A stretch of 64,000 nt of DNA from assembly GCF_904849725.1 (NCBI RefSeq), contig NC_058519.1:104768881-104832880 (forward strand), given 5' to 3'. The DNA is from Hordeum vulgare subsp. vulgare. Its lineage: Eukaryota; Streptophyta; Magnoliopsida; Poales; Poaceae. The notes under the pieces are model-generated. The model worked only from the letters and a program-made list of their open reading frames with translations. It searched no databases and was not told the DNA's origin. A program made the position numbers and the translations under genes. The first letter of the stretch is position 1. Every line of letters starts with the position of its first letter. Below, piece after piece: positions 45,651-58,270 of the stretch.

Positions 45651-48600
45651 TACTAGCCATGGAAAAGTGATAATACAGTAATGTAACACCAATATAAATA
45701 GAAATCAACTTTGCTACAGTACCTAAAGAGGTGGTAGTTTGTTTTCTTGTGCTAATGATATCACGAGTTTCTGTTTAAGTTTTGTGTTGTGAAGTTTTAA
45801 AGTTTTGGGTGATGTTCTCATGGACAATGGGATAAAGAGTGGAAAGAGCTCAAGCTTGTGGATGCCCAAGGCATCCCAAGCCAAATTCAAGGACACCAAA
45901 AAGCCTAATCTTGGGGATGCCCCGGGAAGGCATCCCCTCTTTCGTCTTCAATCCATCGGTAACGTTAGTTGGAGCTATATTTTTATTCACCACATGATAT
46001 GTGTTTTGCTTGGAGCGTCATGTATTATAGGAGTCTTTTCTTATTGTTGTGTCACAATCATCCTTGCTGCACACCTTTTTGAGAGAGACATGCACTCATC
46101 GTGATTTTGCTAGAATACTCATTGAGCTTCGCTTATATCTTTTGAGTTAGGCAATTTAGCTCGCATGTGCTTCACTTATATCTTTTGAGCTAGATAACTT
46201 TGCTCTAGTACTTCACTTAGATCTTTTTAGAGCACGTCGGTGTCATATTTTGGAGAAATAAGAACTCTCTATCTTCACGTATATCTTTTTGAGAGTGCTC
46301 TCTCTGAGTAACTTGGTAGTTGGATTGTGCTTTGAAAGTAGTCCTAAAGATCATAGGAATCCAAAGAGGATATAATAAAACTTCCATATTCATGTGCATC
46401 GATTAGTAAAGAGAAGTTTGATTCCTCTCAATTAGTTTTGAGGCATGGATATGGTAATATTAGAGTTATGTTAGTAGGGTGTTGTGAATCTACAAATACT
46501 TGTGTTGAAGTTAGTGATTCCGTAGCATGCACGTATGGCGAACCGCTATGTTAGGAAGTCGTAGCATAATTGATTTATTGATTGTCATCCTTTGTGTGGC
46601 GATCGGGATCGCGCGATGGTTAACACCTACCAACCCTTCCCCTAGGAGTATGCGTTTAGCACGTTGTTTCGATTACTAATAAAACTTTCGCAATAAGTAT
46701 ATGATTTCTTCATGACTAATGTGAGTCCATGGTATAGATGCACTTTCACCTTCCACCATTGCTAGCCTCTCTAGTGCCGCGTAACTTTCACCGGTGCACA
46801 AACTCACCATATACCTTCCTCAAAACAGCCACCATACCTACCTATTATGGCATTTTCATAGCCATTCTGAGATATATTGCCATGCAACTCCCACCGTTCC
46901 GTCACATGACTTGTGCCGTCACTTTCATATTGTCATTGCATGATCGTAAGATAGCTAGCGAGATGTTTCAACGTCATACGCCAAGCTAGATCGTTGCACA
47001 TCCCGGTACACTGCCGGAGGCATCTCCTGTAGAGTCATCATTGCTCTAAGCATTGAGCTGTGAGTAAATAAAAGTGTGATGATCACCATTTTTAGAGCAT
47101 TGTCCCATGTGAGGAAAAATGAAAAGAGGCCAAAGTTTCCCACACAAAAAATTTAATGAAAAGAGGCCAAAGAGCCCAAACAAAAAAAAGAGAGAGAAAA
47201 AGAGAGAAGGGACAATGCTACTATCTTTTTCCACACTTGTGCTTCACAATAGCACCATGATCTTCATGATAGAGAGTCTCTCGTTTTGACACTTACATAT
47301 ACTAGTGGGAATCTTCATTATATAACTTGGCTTGTATATTCCATTGACGGGCTTCCTCAAAATTTCCCTAGGTCTTCATGAGCAAGCAAGTTGGGTGCAC
47401 ACCCACTAGTTTTCTGCTTGAGCTCTCACGCACTTATAGCTCTAAGTGCAGCCGTTGCATGGAAATCCCTACTCATTCACATTGATATCTATTGATGGGC
47501 ATCTCCATAACCCATTGATATGCCGAGTCGATGTGACCATCTCCTCCTTTTTGCCTCACAACCTCCACCACACTCTATTCCACCAATAGTGCGATATCCA
47601 TGGCTCACACTCATATATTGCGTGGGAGTTGAAAAATATTTGAGAAAGTAAGAGTGCGAAAACAATTACTTGGCCAATACCGGGGTTGTGCATGATTTTA
47701 AATTCGTTGTGTGGGGATTAGGGAGCATAGTCGGACTATATGATTTTGTAGGGATAACTTTCTTTGGACTTGTTATTTCGAAAGTTCATGATTACCTTGC
47801 TAGTTTGCTTGAAGTATTATTCTTTTCATGTCAATAGCAAACTATTGTTCTGAATCTTACGGATCTGAACATTCATGTCACATGAAAGAAGTTTCAAAGG
47901 ACAAATATGTTAGGTAGCATTCCACATCAAAAATTCAGTCTTTATCACTTCCCTACTCGAGGACGAGCAGGAGTTAAGCTTGGGGATGCTTGATACGTCT
48001 CCAACGTATCTATAATTTTTGATGGTTCCATGCTATTATCTTGTCAACTTTGGATGTTTTGTATGAATTTTATATATTTTTTGGGACTAACCTATTAACT
48101 CCGTGCCAAGTGCCAGTTCCTGTTTTTTCTGTGTTTTTGACCCTTTTCTGAGGAGAATATTAAACGGATTCCAAAGAGAATAAAATCTTCGGAATGAATT
48201 TTTCCGTAACAGAAGATACGCAGGGAACTTGAGAACCAAGGAAAAGGACTCCGGGGGAGGCCACAAGCCCCCTAGGCGTGACCTGGGGGGCCGCAACTAG
48301 CAGGCTTGTGTGCCCTTCGTGGCTCCTTTGCCCTACTTCTTCCTCCTATAAATTCCCTAAAAATCTGAAACCACGGGAGAGAGCCACGAAAATACTTTTC
48401 CGCCGCCGCAAGCTTCTCTCTCCGCAAGATCCCATCTGGGGACCGTTCTGGTGCCCTGCCGGAGGGGGGATTCGGACACGGAGGGCTTCTTCATCAACAC
48501 CATTTCCTCTTTGATGATGCGTGAGTAGTTCACCATAGACCTTCGGGTCCATAGCTAGTAGCTAGATGGCTTCTTCTCTCTCTTGGGTCTTCAATACAAA

Positions 48601-49498
48601 GTTCTCCATGATCTTCATGGAGATCTATCCGATGTAATCTTCTTTTGCGGTGTGTTTGTCGAGATCCGATGAATTGTGGATTTATGATCAGATTATCTAT
48701 TAATGTTAATTGAGTTTCCTCTGATCTCTTATATGCATGATTTTGTATCCTTGTAATTCTTTTCGAGTTGTGGGTTTCGTTTGGCCAACTTGATCTATAA
48801 TTCTTGCAATGGGAGAAGTGCTTGGTTTTGGGTTCATACCGTGCGGTGTCCTCACCAGTGACAGAAGGGGTAGCGAGGCACACATCATGTTGTTGCCATC
48901 AAGGGTAAAAATATGGGGTTTATATCTATTGCATGAATTTATCCCTCTACATCATGTCATCTTGCTTAAGGCATTACTCTGTTTGTTATGAACTCAATAC
49001 ACTAGATGCATGCTGGATAGCGGTCGATGTGTGGAGTAATAGTAGTAGATGCAGACAGTATCGGTCTACTTGTCTCGGACGTGATGCCTATATGTATGAT
49101 CATTGCCTTAGATATCATCATGACTTTGCTTGATTCTATCAATTGCTCGACAGTAATTCGTTCACCCACCGTAATATTTGCTATCATGAGAGAAGCCTCT
49201 AGTGAACACTATGGCCCCCGGGTCTACTTCACTTCATATTTTCAGCTCCACACTTTCACTTTGGTGCACTTTCCGCCTTCAGATCTCACCTTGGAATCTA
49301 TCGTGAAGGGATTGAAAACCCCTTTATAGCGTTGGGTGCAAATTTGTTTGTTTTTGCGCAGGTACTTTGGATACTTGCCTTGATACTCCTACTGGATTGA
49401 TACCTTGGTTCTCAAACAGAGGGAAATACTTACTGCTACTATGCTGCATCACCCTTTCCTCTTCAAGGGAAAAACCAACGCAAGCTCAAGAGGTAGCA
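45651..49498 (+). mobile_element. Gypsy element A: 3' internal region and 3' LTR
   Basis: 45651-47990 is noncoding 3' internal sequence with repeated AAGCTT.GGGATGCC modules (45870-45950), a purine-rich tract at 47110-47210, and a polypurine end (AGCTTGGGGATGC) before the LTR. No gag-pol frame survives; the 5' part is replaced by the Copia element. Confidence 0.8.
47991..49498 (+). repeat. 3' LTR of Gypsy element A
   Basis: Starts TGATACGTCTCCAACG and ends CAAGAGGTAGCA, 1508 bp. TATAAATT at 48347-48354 is the probable promoter. Phrases such as GCTAGATGGCTTCTTCTCTC and GATGCATGCTGGATAGCGG are common in Triticeae Gypsy LTRs. Confidence 0.85.
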
Positions 49499-49690
49499 AG
49501 GAGGCTCATTATTGGAATATGCAAGCCAAGTTCTATAGTGTAAGGGTCCCCACATAGTTATGCATGAATAATAATCTCTATGTAGTACAAATATAGCAAT
49601 GGAGTACGAGTGTGGATCTTTCAAAAGGAATAGTAGTGTTGCCCCCTTCTCTTTTTTTTGTGGCCTCTTTGGCTCTTTCTTTTTATCTCT

Positions 49691-49738
49691 CATTTGTCCT
49701 CTTTGGGATCTTTTCATTTGTCCTCTTTGGGATCTTTT
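49691..49738 (-). repeat. 24-bp tandem duplication in element B
   Basis: Two perfect or near-perfect copies of CATTTGTCCTCTTTGGGATC(TTTT). Corresponds to the AAAAGAGGCCAAAG purine tract of element A. Confidence 0.8.
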
Positions 49739-50979
49739 CCTCACTTAAGGGCAACACTCTATGTTTTACAAGAATAAAAAGAAAATCATCACACTTTATA
49801 AGAAGTGCTCAACATAAAGACAAGTGAAAACTACCATGATGTATGCAAATGTATGCCTCTGCGAGTGTAGCAGGATATACAATGAAACTAGCGCGTCATG
49901 TAGCAGTAATAAGGGCAAGGCCCAACTATCATGCGGCTCCTCGATCAAGCACAAGCATGCATGACATGAAGATCAAGTCATGATATGGTGGATGTTGCAT
50001 GGCAATGTATCTCGGAAAGGCTATGAAAATGCCTTAATAGGTAGTTATGGTGGCTGTTTTGAGGAAAGATATAATGAGGCTTATGATGACACAGCGTATC
50101 ATGCCAAGGGTTTGGATGCACCGGCAAAGTTTGCACCAACTCTCAAGATGAGAAAGGGCATTGCACGATACCGAAGAGGCTAGCAAAATATGGATGGTGG
50201 AAGTGCCAACAATCGAATACTCACATTAGTCCGAAGAACTCATACACTTATTAGCGGTAACTCTCTATCTAGTTAGGAATTTCACAAAGAGACAAGTACC
50301 CCGAGGAGGAGTGTTTGGGGGCTTGGTTATCCTTGCGCATCCTTGACCCATAGTAACGTGAGGGTACTCTATATATTCCAACCCCTCCAAAGATTAGCGA
50401 TCAATTTAGTAGCTAGAGTTCTCAACTAATTTTTAGTTTTTGAAGAACACACGGATTTCCCAAAATATGACACCTATCACCATAAGTCTCAAGCTCTTGG
50501 CACCAATAGTCCAAACATTACTCAAATCAATACCTCAAAACTATTGCAAGTTACTACTATATAATTAAATAGCAACCTCAATTACCTACTCATGCAAGAC
50601 ACACAACTCAGTGCAACGAGCCAACTCTGTAAAGAAGATAAGCATGTTAACTCAAAAGAGTTCGAAAAGAAACCTAAATAAAAGCTCTTAAAAAGATATA
50701 GCATGAAAACTAAGAGGTAAGCATGACATCAGCGATGAAAAGATAGAGAACACACAAAAAAAGATAAGCATGAAAACCTATGTTGTGTTCTAGAGTGGAA
50801 TGGAGCGTGTTTCTCTCCCAAACAAGGTAGGCTAGGTTCCGACTTGTTATGAACAGCAAGCAAAACTAAAACAAACTAAAAAGTAAAGAGCGGGGCGCTC
50901 CAAGCATAGCACATATCATATGAAGTGATAAAAATATAGCATGCAGATGGACGAACTGATGATTGTTGATAGAGAAGGG

Positions 50980-51065
50980 GATGCACGGGGGCATCCCCAA
51001 GCTTAGACGCTTGAGTCTCCTTGAATATTTCTTGGGGGTGCATGGGGGCATCCCCAAGCTTGAGC
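50980..51065 (-). repeat. Duplicated polypurine-like module in element B
   Basis: GGGGGCATCCCCAAGCTT(A/G)... appears twice within ~70 bp, each followed by a GCGCTTGA- or GACGCTTGA-type phrase. On the minus strand these read AAGCTTGGGGATGCC, the same words that form the polypurine tract before the Gypsy LTRs here. Confidence 0.7.
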
Positions 51066-51969
51066 GCTTGACACTCCTCGATCTTCTTTCATCATCTTCC
51101 ATCGCATACTTGAAAACTCCCTTCATACGAAACTCATCATAAGCTGATTAGAGTGGTTAGTACCCAAGATAAAATAATTCATTACCAACTGGAAATAATG
51201 ATTTTCATGAAAAGCTACTGTTTCTCATGATTGCCAAAAGGTTTTTGAAAAGGAAAAGCGAGGTTAAGATTTGTAAAATGATGAAAATGCAAAACATGGC
51301 AGAATCTATGAAAAACAGAACAACAGGTAGTAAATAAATTTTTCGGGGTACTTCTGCAACTCAAATCAAATACTCAGAACAGATGCCAGAAAGACAATTA
51401 TATAGATCATGCTTTCAAAATAATTCAGATCAAAAAGATGATGTGGTGATTTTTGGCGAATTCTTCCGTCAAGCAGACATAATCTGTTTCTGGACAGAAT
51501 GTCACAATTTTTGAAGTTTCTTGCAATCGGAGGCTAAAACTTGGCACAAAGCCTGAAAATAAAGATACAATGATGTTGCTACAGTAGTAACAAGCATCAA
51601 AACCACTAAAACTGAAAGTAAAAACAAATTGGTTTGCCTCCCAACAAGCGCTTTCTTTTATGCCTTTGAGCTAATCATGATGCAAAAAGATCAAGTAGTA
51701 TCAATTGAACCATCACAAAGATGATCAAAAAGCTCTTCAATAGTACAACTAATCTTAAGAGGACTCTCAACGAGAGGCTTAGTAGCAACACTTCTAGGAA
51801 CAAAATCAAAGGTAGTGAGACCAATTGGAATTTATTTCTAATTCTATTTAAGAGAGGTATCTCTTCCAAGGTCTTCACAGTTTCAACACCCCTAGCAATA
51901 GGTATATTTGTTTTGGGTTGAGGAACCTTGGTACGTTAACGAACCTAGGTCCCTTCCTTGCGGGGGTTT

Positions 51970-52536
51970 CTACCTTTTAGTCTTGATGGAGGATAGAGTA
52001 GTTCGTAAAGTTTCAAAAATATCCTCTATCTTATCAATCCTAGAAGGATCCATATCATGGGATTTAAGGGTCTCCCAAGTTTTGTAAATTTTGTGCATGG
52101 AGCTATCAAGTCTATTTAAGTTCCCTTGAATCCTACGATCTACTTCATTTATTTTACTCATGCTTGTCATCTCTAGCTCTATTTTCTCAAGCTTACTCAT
52201 AATGTGAGCTATAGTAACATTGCCCTTAATGTCAACAATAGTTGGGATTCCGACAAGATTTTACATAACGTTAAAAGCATCCCCAACGGGAGGTTCCAAT
52301 AAATTCCCTCCTATTGCTGTGTCTAGAACAAACCTATGCCTAGAAGTAATACCAACATAAAAATTTCTAAGCAAAATAGTGGTGGATTGCTTCTTGGTGG
52401 CTCCATCTTGAGAATTTTTAATTCTATACCAAGCATATTTCAAACTTTCTCCAACCCTTTGTTTAAAGGTGAGAATCTCTTCTTCGGGTGCAACACTAGA
52501 GGCAAAGGACTTAGACATACCGACAAAACAAAGCAA
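51970..52536 (-). pseudogene. gag-like remnant of Gypsy element B
   Basis: Two open parts: MSKSFASSVAPEEEILTFKQ...GESLKYAWYRIKNSQ...LLRNFYVGI (52261-52517) and a coiled-coil-like part, MSKLEKIELEMTSMSKINEV (51970-52200). The first resembles the LKYAWYRI...L.NFY.G capsid core of Gypsy gag. A stop separates them, and there is no zinc knuckle or pol. The Met at 52517 fits a gag start ~140 bp after the primer site. Confidence 0.6.
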
Positions 52537-52659
52537 AGTAACTAATTTTTGTGTGGTTTTTGGTATAAGACTCTAAAGGAAAATCTAGAAAGCAAACTAA
52601 CAAGACTAAAAAGCAAAAGTAAAAGATAGCATGCAACTCCCCTATCTTAAAGACTGTAG

Positions 52660-52677
52660 TCCCCGGCAACGGTGCCA
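52660..52677 (-). other. Primer binding site of element B (tRNA-Asp type)
   Basis: TGGCACCGTTGCCGGGGA on the minus strand, 11 bp inside the LTR end; one base from the usual TGGCGCCGTTGCCGGGG. Confidence 0.85.
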
Positions 52678-52688
52678 AAAACTTGCTT

Positions 52689-55269
52689 GTTGACGAGATG
52701 GTGTATATACTTCTCGCTCCTTGTTGGTTACCCCAAGTGGAAGGTTGAGATGTAGTCAGCAGCAAGTTTTCCCTTACACGAACACTGTAAGGTTTATCGA
52801 ACGAGGAGGACTCTGAGGATCAACAAGTAGGTGTCTTCCACCGTGGCGCTAGCAGAAGACGTGGACCTGCACACACACAAATAACTTTGCTCCCAACAAG
52901 TACAGAGAGATTGTCAATCTCTCCAGCCTTGTAGTTTGCAAAGGATCAAACCACAAGCGGGAATAGTGATAGTGATTGCAACGGGAAAGTAAATGAAAGC
53001 AGTAAAAGATGGTGGTGTAAGCAATGGGTGATGATATGGACCAGAGTCACATGATGTTCACTAATGATGTCTCTCTCCCAAAAGACGATAAACAACTATG
53101 CTTGGGTAAACAAATTACAGCTGGGCAATTGACAGAATTATGAACGCACCGCAATGCTAATTATGCTACTTGAAAGTTAGAGGCTCAATAGTAATGGGCA
53201 GTATGCCAAGAAAAGTAGACCATTTATTCATCAGCATCTACTTACTAATCATCCACCTTGAGATATCTATCCAGAACATCTCACTGGTATTAAGTTACGA
53301 GCCCCACAAAAAGTGTAAACTCAAAGCAACGGACAACTGCATTAACGAACTATGCATAAGGTAAACAATCCTTGCAACCGTGGTCACAAGCACCGATTTT
53401 TTATCCCTCGTGGCAACAACACATCCCCTAGTCTCATGTTTCTGTCACTCAAGCTAGACATCAGGGGGCATGAACCCACAATCATGCATAACTCTCCCTC
53501 TTGGAGTTGCAATCTACTACTCGGCCAAAGCCATTGTTCAAGAAATCGGTAACTGGTAGTTGCTCGGTAGGCTTGGGAGTAGCAATTAATCGGTGAATCG
53601 GCCTATTATCTGGATTAATAGGTTGACCATTAATCAGTAGATTAAACAGAAACTTGGCAACTTATATCTAAAAAATTTATGTATCATACCATAACTCCAT
53701 GCACCTAGCTATGTAATATACCAAAATATTCTAGTGTAGGCATATAAAAAATAGATAAGAGGTAAAATTAATAATCATTATACATCTAAATATATAAAAT
53801 CTCATAATTCAAATTGAGCAATTAAACATTTAAACTTATCCATATACTTGCTAACATACATCACATAATATACTACAGATAACAACCAAAACCAAAAGTT
53901 CCATCCATCCATCCATCTACAAAATTCTAATTCATAATCTACTAATATATGAATGCTGGATTCTCCAGTAAGGTATGGGGGGGAGATGGTAGTACCTTGC
54001 TTGCTGGTGATGCCATTGAGGAAGAGATTGGGGAGCATCCCATGGGAGAGGATGGGGATTGTCCAAGGGGGGTGGGGTCGAGGCAAGCGACCAAAATGGC
54101 GGAGCAACTTGATCTTCCAGGTGTAGTGTGGAGTGTGGCCCTGGTGAGAACATGACTAGCCACTAGCCACGTTAGGAGGGGATGAAAGGAGCATGAGGAA
54201 GCGCGAGGAGGGCCAAAACCCTAGGTATTTAGTAGAAAGAGGGGGTGGGAGGCATTATGTGCCAAAATTTTGGGAATCGTTTGCCCACAAGTTAATAGGG
54301 CAATAGTGATTAATCGGTCTGGCAACTAATTAATCGATATGACAACTCATTAATTGGTCTAACTGGCCAATTTATCGGCATGGCAAGTTAACACGATGAA
54401 TAGGTCTTATTCGAGTCGGTCACCCTAAGAGTAGCGATTAACTGGCAAGTTAACTCGTTAATCAGACGAATTCTTGAACCGTGGACAAAACAATACAAAG
54501 CAACGGAGAACATGCATGAATCACTAAAGAACATAATATAAAAGGATAATAAAATATATAACTCATAAAAATCTGAACATAATCTCATGATCCATCGGAT
54601 CCTAACAGACCGAGCATTGCAATAGCATGAAAATTACATAGGTGCCTTGATCATGTAGGGCAGCTCACAAGGACTAATCATGGCAGCACAAGATTGGAGA
54701 GAAGACATCACATAGCTACTGGTCCTGGACTCATGGTCCAAGGAGGAATACTCAAGACACGTCCGAGAAGCGTCCATGGCAGTGGAGAAGCTCCCGGAGG
54801 TCAATCCTCCCTCCGGCAGGGTGCCGGGAAGATGTTTCCTGACGCTCCCGATCTCGGAAGCGATGCAGCGACGGAACGATGGAGAAATTCGAGATTCTGG
54901 ATCCCACATATGGTTTTCCTCGTCGAGGGGTCAATATAGGCGAAAGGAGGGCACCAAAGGGCGCGGGAGCCACCTAGGCGGCCTCTTGGCGCGGCCCCTG
55001 GCAACCCTGTGGCCCCCTTACGTGCTTCGTGAAGCTTCTGGTGCGCTGATTTTTATATATATTTCTCGGTATTTTTGGGGCTCCGAAAAATTGGGTAAAA
55101 GCCCGTGCAAAAAAGACATCAGCAGAAAGAAACTGGCACTGGGTGCACTGATTTAGTAGGTTAGTCCAAATATGTGTAAAAAGATATAAAAGTGTAGCAA
55201 AACATATAACAATGTCACCCAAAAGATCATGGAACAAGAAGAAATTATAGATACGTTTGGGACGTATCA
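52689..55269 (-). repeat. 5' LTR of Gypsy element B, interrupted
   Basis: Starts TGATACGTCCCAAACG on the minus strand at 55269 and ends CTCGTCAACA at 52689. Without the 952-bp insertion and its 8-bp duplication it would be about 1.62 kb. Confidence 0.85.
53532..54483. mobile_element. hAT-like element in the LTR of element B
   Basis: Inverted ends CATTGTTCAAGAA and CACGGTTCAAGAA. Flanks GCCAAAGC (53524-53531) and GACAAAAC (54484-54491) agree at six of eight positions, as expected for an aged 8-bp hAT duplication. Subterminal regions are full of TTAATCG / CGATTAA motifs. The middle (53940-54240) is GC-rich with no transposase, so it is non-autonomous. Confidence 0.7.
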
Positions 55270-56274
55270 CCTGGGCCTATACAGCCTTGGCTCGTTATTG
55301 TGTGAGAGTGTCACGGTGGGGGTGTATCTGGGAGGTCGCGAGGACGCTTTGGCCTCGAGAGTGTCCCTACCCCCGAGTCATTGGTAGACTGAGCTTCTTT
55401 TGGTTCATTGGTAATCCTTGTTGATTTCTTTTCTTTGGGAATGAGACTGGGTGTTTGATGGCTCAGGCGGCCTACAAGGATAAGCTTCAACCAGAGCCCC
55501 CATGCGGGGGTCGACCGCCCAAAGACGTAAGCCAGGTAGAACATTAGGGTTCGAAGCGGGTGATGTAGAAACAACTGAATGGCGCTTAAATGAAAGTAGT
55601 GGCTGGGAGTGCCCTGAGCTCATGGAGACCGCATGGCCTTGTGGGCATCCTTGGATGGAGTGAGCCAAAAATTTACGTCGCAGCAGCCAACAAAAAGTCA
55701 CCTATCACCCATGCCGCTGAAGTGCCGAAAGCACCGTCATTGTCCGATCTCCTCTCTCCGCGGTCGCGACCCTCACGGGTCTGCCGTCTCCTTAGGCTCA
55801 GGGCCTTCGCTCGGCCCGAGCGCCTCCTCCTCCTCCTGGACACGCCCCAGCGGGCCGGGCATGAGCATGGCCTGCTGGAGCCACTGATAGGTGGCAACCG
55901 CGTTTCCCAGCACGAGGGGCATGTGTGCACTGGCGCGCGGGTACACCCACCGGTGCTCAGCTGCCGTGGGCCAGAAAGGTCCTTGGGCCGTGACTCTGTC
56001 GATTGCGGACGCGTTGATGCACACGCGAGTCCGGTCCACTGTGCCGCCGATGGTAGCTATGATTGGTGGTGTAGGGCAGCCTCGGCCTCGCACGACTTGG
56101 GCTTCTCGAAGTTCTCAGATTTCTCTGTTGACGGACTCCCGAGAGCTGACCTGGCGTGCACCGGTGCTGGCCCTCGAGTTGTGCTTGAGCATCTACCTTG
56201 TCTCACTGGCCTGGCCGGGGATCTCCCTGGCTGAAGCCCCCAGGCCCGACCCAGGGGGCACCGAGCGTGCCTTC
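55270..56274 (-). other. Element C, region after the protease
   Basis: GC-rich with overlapping open frames on both strands, none recognised. Probably a decayed spacer between protease and RT. The long plus-strand frames here are antisense artefacts. Confidence 0.4.
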
Positions 56275-56955
56275 CTATGCGATGGGGGGCAGGGCCTCGT
56301 CCCCCGGCATGGAGCCCGTAGCCCCCGGGCGCTTCGTGGGGACGAGTTCTTTCTTCTTCTTGCATGGGTCGTCCTGAGGCAGTTCGTCTTTGTCGTCGTC
56401 CGAGCAATGTGTTGCCGCTGCGCGGTAAGCACGCTCAAGTGCACAGACGGCATCTTTCTCGTTGTAGGCAATGGTGATGACGCCGCCACTCCCCGACATC
56501 TTGAGGACGTTGTATCCATGGTGGGTCATTGCCATGAACTTGGTGAGAGCCGGGTATCAAAGGATCGCATTGTACGGCAGGTGGATGTGCGCGACGTCAA
56601 AGACGATGACCTCAGTATAGTAGTTCTTGCGCTCGCTGAAGGTGACTGGCAGGTGCACCTGCCCGATAGGCATGCTTGACCCCTCCGTGACTCCTGAGAA
56701 GGGCTTGGTCGGCAGGAGCTGTGCGTAGGGTAGCTGGAGTTTCTCGAAGGTATCGACTGAGAGGACATTGAGCCCCACTCCACTATCGATAAGGGTTTTG
56801 GTGACGAGGACGTTGCTAATGGTCGGGGTGCACATCATGGGGAGCTTTCCGGCCATGAACGAGCACCTGAGCTGATCGCTGGGATAGAAGGCGATGGTGG
56901 TGTGGGACCAGTTGTGGGGGCGCATCACTTCAGCCTTCGGGAAAGCAGCATTCAC
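56275..56955 (-). pseudogene. Element C aspartic protease region
   Basis: The active-site loop is TLIDSGVGLNVLSVDTF, preceded by the phrase NVLVTKTL and followed by PTKPFSGV, PIGQVHLPVTF and FDVAHIHLPYNAIL, all typical of plant Gypsy proteases. The frame continues after a stop at 56557 as HHGYNVLKMSGSGGVITI (56535-56275), the segment that leads to RT in complete elements. The catalytic Asp is present. Confidence 0.8.
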
Positions 56956-57192
56956 CTCCCGTGCGAGCTGCTTGAAGGCGCGGTTGGAGGCTGGGGTCTG
57001 GGCGCCGCCCTAGATGGAGGCCACCGCCCTGACCTCCTGGAAGCCCCCAACCCTATCGTCCTGCATGTCTTCATCCCTTCTCGTAGGTGGCGGAGGCACA
57101 GAACGCAACCCAACCTCACGAGGGCGGATCTCACGAGGCTGGCCACGTCGCTGCCCCTCCTGAGGGTCATCGCGTCTGCGGTCCTCCTAAGC

Positions 57193-57414
57193 CTAGCCGC
57201 CCCAACGGTCCTCCTGAGGTTGGCCATGCCAACGGTCATCACGAGGCTGCTCGCGCCACCCGTGACGTGGCTCTCGGTCATCCCAGCAGCCTCCTCCGCG
57301 GGCGGGCCTTCTGTCTCCCCGCCCAAGGCGCATGCTGATATGCTCTATAGGGGCCAGCTGGAGCTCTTGGCACTCAGAGGTGTCATAGCCGCTGGTGCCA
57401 TGGAAGATGCACAT
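57193..57414 (-). pseudogene. Element C gag C-terminus, knuckle-like motif
   Basis: CIFHGTSGYDTSECQEL is a Cys-x2-His...Cys arrangement common after the gag capsid in this Gypsy group, followed by an Arg/Gly-rich stretch (GRGDRRPARGGG). It is in the protease frame. Confidence 0.6.
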
Positions 57415-57464
57415 TGCCCCCCTCTTGACGGGCGCTCTCCTCCTCGGTCATACTTCGCCTCAGG

Positions 57465-58211
57465 CTATGCTGCGAGCACCGCAGGGGCCTTGCGCTTCAC
57501 CTCCTTGGCCTTGGCCTTCTTCTCCTCTGTTTCCTCCACCCTGGTGCACTTGTTTGCCAGGTTGAACATCTCCAGTGCGGTGCTCATTTCGTCCCTCATG
57601 GCGAGCTCCTCCTTTAACTTGAGGTCGGTGACTTCGTCGGAGAAGGCCGAGATGACAACCTCGTCCGACGCCTTAGGGATATTGAGGCGCATGACCATGA
57701 AGCGTTGTATGAACTTCTGCAAGGTCTCCCCCTCTTGCTGCTTGATGCGGTGAAGGTTGTTCACGGTGGGGGCGAGGTCGCGAGTGCCGTGGAAATTGGC
57801 AATGAAGCGCTCGCACAGGCTGTCCCACGAGGTGATGGACACCTTCGGGAGGTTGAGGAGCCAAGAGAGCGCGCCACCCTTAAGCGCTATGGGGAACCAA
57901 CACGCCATGACCTTGTCGCCTCCTCCTGCCGCCTTGATGCTTAGCGTGTAGAGCTGCTGGAACTCTGCCGAGTCCAGGGTGCCGTCGTAATACGGGGCTA
58001 GGTTGGGCTTGAACTTGCAGGGCCACGCTGTTGGGTAGAGTTCAGGGGCGATTGCGAGGCACCCCACTGGCCCGACGGGTGCGACACATGTTGGAGCGGC
58101 CGGATCTTGTTGCTCCATCGGGTCTGCTTCGAGCGAGGCGTGCTCACGACGCGGGGGTTGCAACGCTGGGAGCGGTGCGCACCAACGCGGGGCAGAGGGA
58201 CCACCTAACAA
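57465..58211 (-). pseudogene. Element C gag capsid domain
   Basis: Retrotrans_gag-type domain: KFKPNLAPYYDGTLDSAEF, MACWFPIALKGGALSWLLNL, SWDSLCERFIANFHGTRD, LHRIKQQEGETLQKFIQRF. It ends in a Lys/Glu-rich tail (VEETEEKKAKAKEVKRK). It is in a different frame from the N-terminal part, so at least one frameshift lies at 58211-58271. Confidence 0.85.
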
Positions 58212-58270
58212 CTGGCTTCATCTCCTAGCCCTGCCCTGGGATCGCGAGGTTGGCCGCGGGGACACGCTTC

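Larger units (their letters stand above)
49499..55269 (-). mobile_element. Gypsy element B: non-autonomous or internally deleted, 3' truncated
   Basis: LTR 52689-55269 (interrupted), primer site 52660-52677, then only 3.2 kb of internal sequence, containing gag-like remnants but no protease, RT or integrase. The 3' noncoding part matches element A in order but in inverted orientation, and stops where A's LTR ends. Its own 3' LTR is absent. Confidence 0.8.

Noticed and set aside
45805..46104. 99-codon ORF in Gypsy element A
   Set aside because: Falls in 3' noncoding sequence shared by the family; no known motif.
55590..57753. Long plus-strand ORFs (214, 262 and 283 codons)
   Set aside because: They lie antisense to the recognisable gag and protease frames of Gypsy element C in GC-rich DNA; the minus strand has the real motifs.
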